Shown: piece by piece, positions 6,978-14,351 of the stretch
Position numbering within the stretch: the stretch's first letter is position 1
Layout: each line of letters opens with the position of its first letter
Source of the DNA: Syntrophaceae bacterium
Lineage (GTDB): Bacteria > Desulfobacterota > Syntrophorhabdia > Syntrophorhabdales > WCHB1-27
Direction: 5' to 3'
NCBI GenBank assembly: GCA_003165115.1
Contig: PLSJ01000332.1
Span: 4,925-19,584 of the forward strand
Length of the DNA stretch: 14,660 nucleotides
The notes under the pieces: model-generated
Database searches by the model: none
What the model was told of the DNA's origin: nothing
What the model saw: the letters and a program-made list of their open reading frames with translations, nothing else
Program-made: the position numbers and the translations under genes

Positions 6978-8333
6978 ATGAAGTACAAGATCTCACTGCT
7001 CTTCTTTCTTCTCCTGTTTGTCGCTTACGTGCTGCTTTCTTTCCTGAATTCCGACAAGGTGCCGCTCGACGTCGGTTTCGGGAGGCTCGAGACGACGGTC
7101 ACCAACTATATCGCCGCCGCTTTTGTGCTGGGCGTGATCTTTTCCATTATTGCAAGCTTTTTCACCGATGCGAGAAGGGGCCTCGCAAAGTGGCGCAACC
7201 AAAGGAAGGAGAGGCGGAGGCAGGAGGCGAACGAGCTTTTTGAGAAGGCGAAGCTCCATGAGATGAAAGGCGAGCCGGAAAAAGCGGAGGAATATTTCAA
7301 CCGCGTCATACGGTCGGTGCCGGATTTGGAAGAGCCTTACCTGCTCCTCGCCGACATGCATGCGGCGAGGGGAGAGCCGGGTAAGGCGATCGAGGCCCTC
7401 GACCTCGGCGAAAGACGTCTCGGCAAGAGAGAAGGGATACTGCTGAAGAAGGTGAAAATCCACGGGGCCCAAAAGGACCTGGACGCGGTGGAGCGGGCGT
7501 TGCTGGACGTGATGCGGGTCAAGGGGTCCAGCCTTGACGCCCTGAGGGCCTTAAGAGACTTATACATCGGCCGGAAAGCATGGGCCCAGGCGCTGGAGAC
7601 GGAAGAGAAGGTAAGAAAGCAGATAAAAACGCCGGAGGAAGACCATCGGTTCCTCGGGCTCCAGTACGAGAGCGCGAAGGAGCGCTTCCGAAGGGATGAC
7701 CCCAGGCTCTACGAGCAAGTGCTTAAGGACCTGCGGGAGATCACCGGCGACAACAAGCGATTTATCCCCGCCTACATCCTTTCGGCCGAAGTCTACAAGA
7801 AGACGGGCAAGCTGAACGACGCGGGAAGGGTGTACGGCCGCGGCTTTGCCAAGACGGGCCATATCGTTTTCCTCCGGCAGTTGGAAGACCTCTACATCGA
7901 CAGGGGTGAGCCGGGCGTCATCTTAAAGATATACCGCCGGCTTCTCGAAGTGGCGCCCAGGAACCAGCTCCTTATGTTCTTTTACGCGCGGCTCTGCCTG
8001 AAGCTGGAAATGATCGACGAAGCGATCGACGTCCTGAAGACGCTGCTCGCGGAGGAGAAGGAATTCAGGGGGCTTCACCGGGCCATGGCGGAGGCGTACA
8101 TCCACCGGGGCAAGTTCGAGGACGCGGTCAAGGAATTTTCGCAGGCCTTTCCCATGAGCCAGGTGTACCTGCCTTTTTATTGCGTCAAGTGTCTGGCCGT
8201 CAAAGAGGAATGGACCGATTTTTGCGACACCTGTTATAGCTGGAACACGATAAATATCAGGCAGGAGGGCCTCTTTTTTCAGGAGGCCGAAAACTTGCGC
8301 GTCCTCTACGAGGAAAACTGGGAGGCGACATGA
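6978..8333 (+). CDS. lapB: LapA-LapB fusion: membrane-anchored TPR protein with C-terminal zinc ribbon
   Basis: In E. coli LapB (YciM) is a membrane-anchored TPR protein that brings LpxC to the FtsH protease and so sets LPS synthesis; LapA is a small separate inner-membrane protein encoded just before it. Here one 451-residue protein carries both. Residues 1-64 look like LapA (DUF1049): two membrane segments (about 5-23 and 44-63) around a short loop with the SDKVPLDVGFG pattern. A basic linker (66-82, KWRNQRKERRR) follows, then TPR-like helix pairs from about 84 to 390, and a rubredoxin-like knuckle C402xxC405 and C416xxC419. The knuckle ends in CYSWNTI, which corresponds to CRAWSTI of E. 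coli LapB. The gene starts 4 bp after the dksA stop and overlaps apgM as ATGA. Family assignment is firm. The LpxC/FtsH role here is inferred from homology. Confidence 0.88.
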   Translation: MKYKISLLFFLLLFVAYVLLSFLNSDKVPLDVGFGRLETTVTNYIAAAFVLGVIFSIIASFFTDARRGLAKWRNQRKERRRQEANELFEKAKLHEMKGEPEKAEEYFNRVIRSVPDLEEPYLLLADMHAARGEPGKAIEALDLGERRLGKREGILLKKVKIHGAQKDLDAVERALLDVMRVKGSSLDALRALRDLYIGRKAWAQALETEEKVRKQIKTPEEDHRFLGLQYESAKERFRRDDPRLYEQVLKDLREITGDNKRFIPAYILSAEVYKKTGKLNDAGRVYGRGFAKTGHIVFLRQLEDLYIDRGEPGVILKIYRRLLEVAPRNQLLMFFYARLCLKLEMIDEAIDVLKTLLAEEKEFRGLHRAMAEAYIHRGKFEDAVKEFSQAFPMSQVYLPFYCVKCLAVKEEWTDFCDTCYSWNTINIRQEGLFFQEAENLRVLYEENWEAT

Positions 8334-9526
8334 CGGACGATCTTATCCTGGCCAACGACAACAAGATCATTTTCCTTGTCCTTGACGGGCTCGGCGATAT
8401 CCCCGACCCGGCGCACTCTTTCATGACCCCCCTAGAGGCTGCGAAGAAGCCGAATATGGATCGTCTCGCAGTCGAGAAAGGGGTGCTCGGCCGCACCATA
8501 CCGGTGGGAGTTGGCATCACGCCGGGCAGCGGTCCCGGCCATCTGAGCCTTTTCGGCTACGACCCCGTGCGCTACGAGATAGGCAGAGGCATCCTGGAGG
8601 TGCTCGGGCTCAATATGGACCTTCAGCCGAGCGATGTCGCGGCCAGGGGGAACTTTTGCACGGTAAAGGACGGCATCGTGACCGACCGGAGGGCGGGCAG
8701 GATAGAGACCTCGATCGGGGAGCAATTGTGCGAGCGGCTATCGAAGGCAATCCCGTCGGTGGACGGGGTAAAGGTGTTCCTGAAGCCGGGTGTCTCGCAC
8801 AGGTTCGGGGTCGTCTTCAGGGGAGAAGGGCTGTCCGACGAGCTGGAAGACGCCGACCCGCACAAGGACCGGAAACCTCTCGCATTGGCAGCCCCAAAAT
8901 CACCCGGGGCGGAGAAGACGGCCGCGGTCGTCAACAGATTCATGAAGAAGGCGATGGAGGTGCTCAGGGATGAGCCTGTGGCGAACGCTGTCCTGCTCAG
9001 GGGCTTCTCGAAGAACCCCGACATACCCCTGTTTCCGGAAAAATACCGGATGGACTCACTGGCGATCACCACCTATCCGATGTACCGGGGGATAGCCAAG
9101 GTGCTGGGCATGAAAGTGGAGAAGGAGCCGGCGGACTATAAAGAGATGGTCTCCATTCTCAGGGAGCATTACGACCGGTACCAGTTTTTCTTCTTACACG
9201 TGAAAGAGACGGACGTGGCGGGAGAGGACGGCAATTTCAAAGAAAAGACGAGAGCGATAGAGTTCGTCGACACGATAGTGCCCGATATCTACGCACTCAA
9301 ACCGAAAGTGCTCGTCGTCGCCGGGGACCACTCGACCCCTTGCCCCCTGAAAGGCCACAGTTGGCACCCTGTCCCGCTCTTGATCGTCGCGGATACGGGG
9401 GAGAGGGACGGCCTCCCTTTCCATGAGAAGAATTGTCTGAAGGGCAGCACAGGGACGATATACGCAAAAGAGCTGATGACCCTCGCCCTGGCCTATGGCT
9501 TGAAGCTTGACAAGTACGGTGCATGA
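8330..9526 (+). CDS. apgM: Archaeal-type cofactor-independent phosphoglycerate mutase (aPGAM)
   Basis: This enzyme interconverts 3- and 2-phosphoglycerate in glycolysis and gluconeogenesis without 2,3-bisphosphoglycerate. It belongs to the alkaline phosphatase superfamily and binds divalent metals. The 398-residue protein shows the metal-binding VLDGLGD near residues 17-23, the nucleophile region TPGSGPGHLSLFGYDP (64-79; Ser67 probably phosphorylated), GRGILEVLG (85-93), RAGR (121-124), and the C-terminal metal sites GDHSTPC (332-338) and GHSWHPVP (342-349). Length and motifs fit the archaeal ApgM type, about 400 residues, and not the 510-residue bacterial GpmI. GGAGG at 8321-8325 precedes the ATG, which overlaps the previous stop. 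Confidence 0.94.
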   Translation: MTDDLILANDNKIIFLVLDGLGDIPDPAHSFMTPLEAAKKPNMDRLAVEKGVLGRTIPVGVGITPGSGPGHLSLFGYDPVRYEIGRGILEVLGLNMDLQPSDVAARGNFCTVKDGIVTDRRAGRIETSIGEQLCERLSKAIPSVDGVKVFLKPGVSHRFGVVFRGEGLSDELEDADPHKDRKPLALAAPKSPGAEKTAAVVNRFMKKAMEVLRDEPVANAVLLRGFSKNPDIPLFPEKYRMDSLAITTYPMYRGIAKVLGMKVEKEPADYKEMVSILREHYDRYQFFFLHVKETDVAGEDGNFKEKTRAIEFVDTIVPDIYALKPKVLVVAGDHSTPCPLKGHSWHPVPLLIVADTGERDGLPFHEKNCLKGSTGTIYAKELMTLALAYGLKLDKYGA

Positions 9527-10211
9527 TCTCTTCAAAGCCGCTCTGGAGCTTATTTATCCGATCCATTGCGGAGGATGCGGCATCGAGGGAGAAGTGCTCT
9601 GTGGTGAGTGCAGGCGCTCTTTCATCACCCTTGAAAGTCCCTTCGTCTGTCCGTCCTGTGGCAGATGGACCGGCAGCGACGCCCTCTGCGGTGGATGCAT
9701 TACCCATCCCCCGTATTTCACGCGGGGGGTTTACGTCTTTTCTTTTGAAGGCCCACTGAGGGAGGCCGTTCACGCCTTCAAATTCGGGGGCAGGATCGAC
9801 GTGGGAACGGCCCTGATGCACATGGGTCGGGAAAGAATCGCCTCGTTCGGCGGCGCCTTCGACCTGATCATACCCATGCCCGTCACGGACAAAAGGCTGA
9901 AAGAACGGGGCTTCAACCAGTCTTTCATCATAGCCGGGGAGATATCACGCATAACGGGCGCGCCCATAGACCATGAGACGCTCGTGAAGGCCAAAGAGAC
10001 CGAAGACCAGTACACGCTGTCGAAAGACGAAAGAAGACGGAACGTACGGGGGGCTTTTTCCCTGAAGGACGCACGAACCCTGGCGGGCAAGCGCCTGCTC
10101 CTCGTGGATGACCTCTATACCACGGGCAATACCGCGCGGGAGGCCTGCCGGACGCTCCTGCGGACAAAAGCAAAGGAGATCCTCTTCTTCGCCCTTGCAA
10201 GAACGCCTTGA
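9519..10211 (+). CDS. comF: ComF-family phosphoribosyltransferase with two N-terminal zinc knuckles
   Basis: ComF proteins combine cysteine-rich zinc knuckles with a type I phosphoribosyltransferase fold. They are needed for DNA uptake in competent species, but the exact reaction is not settled. From the GTG start the protein has 230 residues. The first knuckle is C17xxC20 and C28xxC31, the second C44xxC47 and C57xxC60. The phosphoribosyltransferase part contains IPMPVTDKRLKERGFNQS and the PRPP loop VDDLYTTGNT (196-205). The start is uncertain: GTG 9519 gives the usual short leader before the first cysteine pair, while in-frame TTG 9507 adds four residues; neither has a good ribosome binding site. 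Both overlap apgM, so coupling is likely. No other competence gene is in the window. Confidence 0.88.
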   Translation: MHDLFKAALELIYPIHCGGCGIEGEVLCGECRRSFITLESPFVCPSCGRWTGSDALCGGCITHPPYFTRGVYVFSFEGPLREAVHAFKFGGRIDVGTALMHMGRERIASFGGAFDLIIPMPVTDKRLKERGFNQSFIIAGEISRITGAPIDHETLVKAKETEDQYTLSKDERRRNVRGAFSLKDARTLAGKRLLLVDDLYTTGNTAREACRTLLRTKAKEILFFALARTP

Positions 10212-13200
10212 TGAAAAAAGCCCTGATCATAGTCGTCGCGGTACTTTTCGTCCTCTGCGGGATGATGCTGGCCGGCTGGTTTTACCTGCCAACGCTTGCA
10301 TTCCACATGCTGGGCAAAGCCATAGGCGGGACGGTGGAGGCATCGAGCTCCAGCGTTTCCTTCCGCGGCGGCCTCATCGTACTGAGGCTCAACGGAGTGC
10401 GGATAAAAGGCAAGGTGCAAGGCATCGTCCAGACGTGCGAGCTCCGGGTGCAGCCCTCGAAGGGCCTCTATGTCAAATACTTCACCATTTCGGATTTCGA
10501 TATCAAGCTCGGAAAGGAAACGGGCCATATAGGCTTTTATCCGGTGCCCGTGGAACTGGCGGAGATCAGGAAGGGCACGGTCGATTACGAGGGGCGCAAG
10601 TACGTGCTCCGGGAGTTGAGGGTCACCAATTTCAACACCGGCGGCCGGATGGAATTCAGCATAGACGGCGGGGTCGAAGGACTGGGCAACCTCAAGACCA
10701 GGGGCGAAGGTGTTTTCGGGGATAAGCGGTCGGACTTGACGGGCGCGTACTCGCTGTCGGCGGTACACATGGCCGGCGTTTTTAAGGACTACGAGGGCCT
10801 GGCAGACTCCCGCGGCACCTTCGGCTACCGGGACGGGGTGCTCGTGATGGACGGCGACGTGCAGGCGTCCCACTTTTCGCTCATGGAAGACTTCCTGAAG
10901 CAAAGGCTGGCGTCAGAGAGGAATCTCTGCCGCATCCACTTGAGCCGGGTCGGCGACACGACGGATGTCACGCTGACCGGTCTTTCCTTCAAAGGCACGC
11001 CGCTTTTTCTGAAATTCACCGGCACGCCGCGACGGCTCACGTACCTTGAGCTGAATACCGGCTTCCTCGCCATTTCCGACCTGATGGATTATATAAACCC
11101 TGCGGTCTTGTCGGAAGGAGATTGGGGGCCACTCTCTTTCGTCAAAGACGGCGCAATGCGCATAGGCCGTTTCGTCTTTCGGCGGGGAAGGCCCATTACC
11201 GCCGAGGTAGAGGTGGCTCACGTCGAGGTGGCCGCCGGAAAGCTCGCGTTCCACGAAGTAAGCGGCTTTTTGCGCCTGGACGGCGACGCGCTGGCATTAA
11301 CCGGCTTCGCGGGAAGGCTGGGCGAGGGGCAGGTATCCGGGGTGACCGGCCTGGTCCCCCTGAGGCTCGACCGGGACGTCGTGTTGAAGGGGCGATACGC
11401 CCTCGGCCTGAAGGACCTTATCCGGTTTGCCGGCACGGAAGCGGTGGAGATCCTGGCGGGGAGCACCGAAGGAGACGTCACCCTGCAGGGGAGGCAGGAC
11501 CGCGGCTTCAGCGTCGAGGGGGCGGGGACTATCCGGGACAGCCGGTTCGTCTGGAAGCGTGTTGCCCTTGGCGCGTCAGGGGGCTATACGTTCAGGGACG
11601 GACGCGTGACGTTCGCTCCCCTCGTGATAAGCGGGGCCGTAACGAGGCTTGTCATGACGGGAAGCGCGGAAAAGGGACGGGCCGACCTGCATGTGTCAGG
11701 GGTGATCGACGGCCGCCAGATAGACACCGTGCTCAACCGCCCCTATCTTCGGGGAATCGCGGGCGTCGACGGGGAGGTGGGGTTAAAGGACGACACGTAC
11801 GGGATCAGCGGGCGCCTGGCGATGACGGACCTTTCCTTCGAGATCCCCCGTGTGATAAGAAAGGGGCTCGGGGTGGAAAGCTCGGCTGTCGTGTCGCTGC
11901 ACGGACGATCAGGCGGCGAACTCTGCGTGGATAACCTTCTTTACACGCTCGGCCCCCTGAAGGCCGCGCTGAGCGCAAGGGTCCGGAAGGGAAGGATATC
12001 CCGGATGCACGTGGCCCTGGACGTCCCCAAGGTCGAGGAGCTGTCGCGGCTCTTTTTTTTTGACGACGGCGAGGCCCACGGAGACCTGAAGGCCGACGTG
12101 CGCGTGGAGGATTTGCCGTATCCCGTGACGAAGCTCCCCGTGATGCAGGGACACCTTGCCTTTCACGGAGACATCCTGCACCCTCCCAGCCTTGCGAAGG
12201 CCCTCACCGGCATCGACCTTGTGGCAGCGTTCGAGGGGGAGCGGTTCACTGTCGACCTGTCGGGGCTGCGTGTGGGAGAAAGCCAGCTCACGAAGGCGCG
12301 TCTCGTTGTCGTGGGCACCGATGCGCCTCGGTTCACCCTCGGGGCCGACCTGGACTCTTTCGACCCTGCCGATTTTACGCGGAGGCGTGGTAAGGGGTTC
12401 AGGATGCCGGTGATTGGCGCAGGGAGCCTCGCGGCCAGGACGACAGGAGATTTTGTGCTGAAATCAAAAACGGGACGCTTATCCGGCGTGGCCTGCCGCG
12501 ACCTGGTGGTCCAGGGCACGTTCGGACACCGGGTGCTTGTGGTGACGCACGGGCGGAGCCAGGCGGGCAAGGGTGAGTTCGTGTTTCGGGGAGACGCATA
12601 TCTCGGATCCGTTCCCCGCCTTAGGATGAAGGCGCAGTTATCGGATGTGACCGCTCAGGAGGTGGTTGCCTTCGCCGGAGGAAGACAGCAGCACGTCTTC
12701 GAGGGCACGGGGTCGATGTCGGCCGACCTCAGCTTCGCCGGGAGAGATGGCAAGGCCCTTGCAAAGAGCGCGAGCGGCACGGTGAGCCTCGCGAGCCGGG
12801 ACGGGGTGATCAGGAAATGGAATATCCTCTCCAAGATACTGGCCCTCACCAACGTATACGATCTTTTTCAGGGACAGGTCGACCTGACGCGTGAAGGTCT
12901 CGTATATAAAAGGCTCAGCGCCTCCTTTGAAGGGAATAACGGCGTGTTTCATACGGATAATTTCCTTATCGACAGTCCCTCCATGCTTATCACGGGCACG
13001 GGGGACCTGGACGCGGAGAAAAGGGAGATCGACGGCACGATGACGGTGTCGCCGTTCGTGACGATGGACAAGATCATAAACCTGGTCCCCCTGGTGCGCA
13101 GCATTGTACGTGAAAAGAAGAGCGGTTTTGTCTTCTTCGTTTACGACGTCAAAGGGCCGGCGCAGGACCCGGAGGTAAATTCGAGCTATGTCCGGAGCGT

Positions 13201-13288
13201 GGGGTCGAGGATTGTCTATCTGCTGCGCAACACGCTTCAGCTCCCGAAAGGGCTGTGGGACCAGCTTCACAAGGAGAAGCAGCAATGA
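10211..13288 (+). CDS. AsmA-like protein, single N-terminal membrane anchor and long periplasmic region
   Basis: AsmA-like proteins (AsmA, TamB, YhdP, YicH, YdbH in E. coli) are anchored in the inner membrane, span the periplasm with a hydrophobic-groove beta structure and are implicated in phospholipid transport to the outer membrane. This 1025-residue protein has one N-terminal hydrophobic segment (about 4-25, after MKK), then a long stretch of alternating beta-strand-like sequence rich in Gly, Val, Leu and Asp. An AsmA-like C-terminal region covers about residues 830-1000, including GTGSMSADLSFAG, a SASGTVSLASRDGVI stretch and ITGTGDLDAEKREIDG. The size is between YdbH and YhdP. ATG 10211 is chosen over TTG 10208 because it overlaps the comF stop as TGATG. 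A hairpin followed by nine T lies inside the gene (12035-12061). The subfamily and cargo cannot be assigned. Confidence 0.85.
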   Translation: MKKALIIVVAVLFVLCGMMLAGWFYLPTLAFHMLGKAIGGTVEASSSSVSFRGGLIVLRLNGVRIKGKVQGIVQTCELRVQPSKGLYVKYFTISDFDIKLGKETGHIGFYPVPVELAEIRKGTVDYEGRKYVLRELRVTNFNTGGRMEFSIDGGVEGLGNLKTRGEGVFGDKRSDLTGAYSLSAVHMAGVFKDYEGLADSRGTFGYRDGVLVMDGDVQASHFSLMEDFLKQRLASERNLCRIHLSRVGDTTDVTLTGLSFKGTPLFLKFTGTPRRLTYLELNTGFLAISDLMDYINPAVLSEGDWGPLSFVKDGAMRIGRFVFRRGRPITAEVEVAHVEVAAGKLAFHEVSGFLRLDGDALALTGFAGRLGEGQVSGVTGLVPLRLDRDVVLKGRYALGLKDLIRFAGTEAVEILAGSTEGDVTLQGRQDRGFSVEGAGTIRDSRFVWKRVALGASGGYTFRDGRVTFAPLVISGAVTRLVMTGSAEKGRADLHVSGVIDGRQIDTVLNRPYLRGIAGVDGEVGLKDDTYGISGRLAMTDLSFEIPRVIRKGLGVESSAVVSLHGRSGGELCVDNLLYTLGPLKAALSARVRKGRISRMHVALDVPKVEELSRLFFFDDGEAHGDLKADVRVEDLPYPVTKLPVMQGHLAFHGDILHPPSLAKALTGIDLVAAFEGERFTVDLSGLRVGESQLTKARLVVVGTDAPRFTLGADLDSFDPADFTRRRGKGFRMPVIGAGSLAARTTGDFVLKSKTGRLSGVACRDLVVQGTFGHRVLVVTHGRSQAGKGEFVFRGDAYLGSVPRLRMKAQLSDVTAQEVVAFAGGRQQHVFEGTGSMSADLSFAGRDGKALAKSASGTVSLASRDGVIRKWNILSKILALTNVYDLFQGQVDLTREGLVYKRLSASFEGNNGVFHTDNFLIDSPSMLITGTGDLDAEKREIDGTMTVSPFVTMDKIINLVPLVRSIVREKKSGFVFFVYDVKGPAQDPEVNSSYVRSVGSRIVYLLRNTLQLPKGLWDQLHKEKQQ
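12035..12061 (+). terminator. Terminator-like hairpin with T9 run inside the AsmA-like gene
   Basis: GAGC (12038-12041) pairs with GCTC (12049-12052) around the 7-nt loop TGTCGCG. The stem can extend by G-U and A-U pairs into the T9 run at 12053-12061. Hairpin plus T-tract is the form of an intrinsic terminator, but the Watson-Crick stem is only 4 bp. The T run encodes three consecutive phenylalanines in frame, so it may simply be coding sequence. Confidence 0.3.
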
Positions 13289-14142
13289 GGATCGCCATTA
13301 TCGGGGCAGGGAAAGTCGGCATCGCGCTCGGCCATGTCTTGAAGAAGAAGGGGTTTGACGTTGTCGCCGTCGCGTCGAGGCGGCAGTCCTCACTCGATAC
13401 GGCAAAGGCGTACATCGGGGCCGATTGTCTCTTTACCCTCGATAACAGGCAGGCCGTGGAGACGGCCGACGTGGTGGCGGTCACGACGCAGGACCGGGAG
13501 ATAAAGAACGTGGCCGCGCAGGTCGCGGCCGCGCCGGAACGGCTCGACGGAAAGCTGTTTTTTCACACGAGCGGGGCGCACGCCTCGTCCGAGCTCTTTC
13601 CCCTGGCGATAGTGGGCGCATCCCTCGGCTCGCTGCATCCCCTCCAGACTTTTCCCGATATCGACGCCGGCATCAGGGTGCTTCCCGATACCTATATCTT
13701 TATCGAAGGCGATGACAAGGCGCTTCCCGTGCTCGGGGAGATCGCGTCGGCCATAGGCGCGGAGGCGGTCGTGATAGGAAGCGAAAACAAGGTGCTCTAC
13801 CACCTTTCGGCGGTCTTTGTGTGCAACCTGCTCGCCAGCCTCCTCTACGCGGGGGAAGGCATCATGAAGCGGATCGACATCGATCTCAAGCCTTTCTATC
13901 CGATCATCAGGGCGACGCTCGCGAATATCGAGACAAGGGGGCCGCTCCTCTCTCTCACGGGTCCGGTGGTGAGGGGGGACGCGGGCACCGTCTCATCCCA
14001 TATAGACGCCATCGGGGACATGCCACTCCATGAAAGAGTCTATAAAGACCTCTCCCTGGTGGCCCTGGAGATGGCGCAGCAGAGGGGGACGCTTACGGAC
14101 GAACAGATAGCGGCGCTCAAAGGCATCCTGGAGCAGGGATAG
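13285..14142 (+). CDS. Rossmann-fold and DUF2520 domain protein (putative NADP-dependent oxidoreductase)
   Basis: The 285-residue protein starts with a classic dinucleotide-binding fold, RIAIIGAGKVGIALG (GxGxxG at 7-12), with ASRR near 30-33 where NADP-preferring enzymes place basic residues. The middle has HTSGAHAS and LHPLQTFPD (117-125), typical of the Rossmann/DUF2520 family. The helical C-terminal half contains a conserved-looking LYHLSAVFVCNLLASLL. It belongs broadly with 6-phosphogluconate-dehydrogenase-like and ProC-like reductases, but its substrate is not known. The start at 13285 is favoured by AGGAG at 13272-13276 and the ATGA overlap with the AsmA-like gene; the frame is open 30 bp further upstream with an unlikely start. 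It is the last gene of the long operon. Confidence 0.87.
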   Translation: MRIAIIGAGKVGIALGHVLKKKGFDVVAVASRRQSSLDTAKAYIGADCLFTLDNRQAVETADVVAVTTQDREIKNVAAQVAAAPERLDGKLFFHTSGAHASSELFPLAIVGASLGSLHPLQTFPDIDAGIRVLPDTYIFIEGDDKALPVLGEIASAIGAEAVVIGSENKVLYHLSAVFVCNLLASLLYAGEGIMKRIDIDLKPFYPIIRATLANIETRGPLLSLTGPVVRGDAGTVSSHIDAIGDMPLHERVYKDLSLVALEMAQQRGTLTDEQIAALKGILEQG

Positions 14143-14226
14143 ATCGTCCGGTCGGCCGTCCATCCGATCCGGCATCGAGTACGGCGGTTATCAATAAGAT
14201 GCGTACAAGGGGCAGGGCCATTTGCT

Positions 14227-14247
14227 GGCAAAAAGCGCTCTTTTGCT
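14227..14247 (+). terminator. Weak hairpin with downstream T-rich tract, possible operon terminator
   Basis: The arms GCAAAA and TTTTGC pair over 6 bp, with one G-T pair possible outside, around a 7-nt loop, and TTGACTTTAATTTTT follows. It is the best terminator candidate after the DUF2520 gene. The stem has only two G-C pairs and overlaps the putative -35 box, so it may also be a regulatory element or chance. Confidence 0.25.
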
Positions 14248-14274
14248 TGACTTTAATTTTTCGTATGGTAAAAG
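14247..14274 (+). promoter_or_regulatory. Putative promoter for the exported-protein gene
   Basis: TTGACT (14247-14252), preceded by C and followed by TT exactly as at the rplU promoter, is a good -35 box. With a 16-bp spacer the -10 would be TAAAAG (14269-14274), only 4 of 6 consensus. Transcription from here would leave a leader of about 70 nt. The -35 box is convincing; the -10 box is not. Confidence 0.4.
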
Positions 14275-14351
14275 AAGAGAATCGCAATATGCGGTATTAA
14301 TTAGTGATGGGTTTACGTCGAAGCGGTTTAAAATAACTGGGAGGAAAAATC

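Larger units (their letters stand above)
14143..14351. other. Intergenic region before the exported-protein gene
   Basis: The 209 bp hold no credible gene. Near the left end CCGG-T-CGG (14148-14155) can pair with CCG-AT-CCGG (14164-14172), a GC-rich stem with an 8-nt loop but no T-tract. GCAAAA (14228-14233) and TTTTGC (14241-14246) form a second weak stem around AGCGCTC, followed by a T-rich stretch. Base composition becomes clearly AT-rich after 14230, as expected for a promoter region. Confidence 0.6.

Noticed and set aside
11122..11934. Plus-strand open frame of 270 codons inside the AsmA-like gene in another frame
   Set aside because: Its translation is mostly Arg and Gly, typical of an out-of-frame reading of GC-rich DNA, and the AsmA-like frame runs through without a break.
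13285..14142. Direct annotation of this gene as proC
   Set aside because: The conserved C-terminal ProC signature around GSGPAY is absent and the LHPLQTFPD motif is that of the DUF2520 family.
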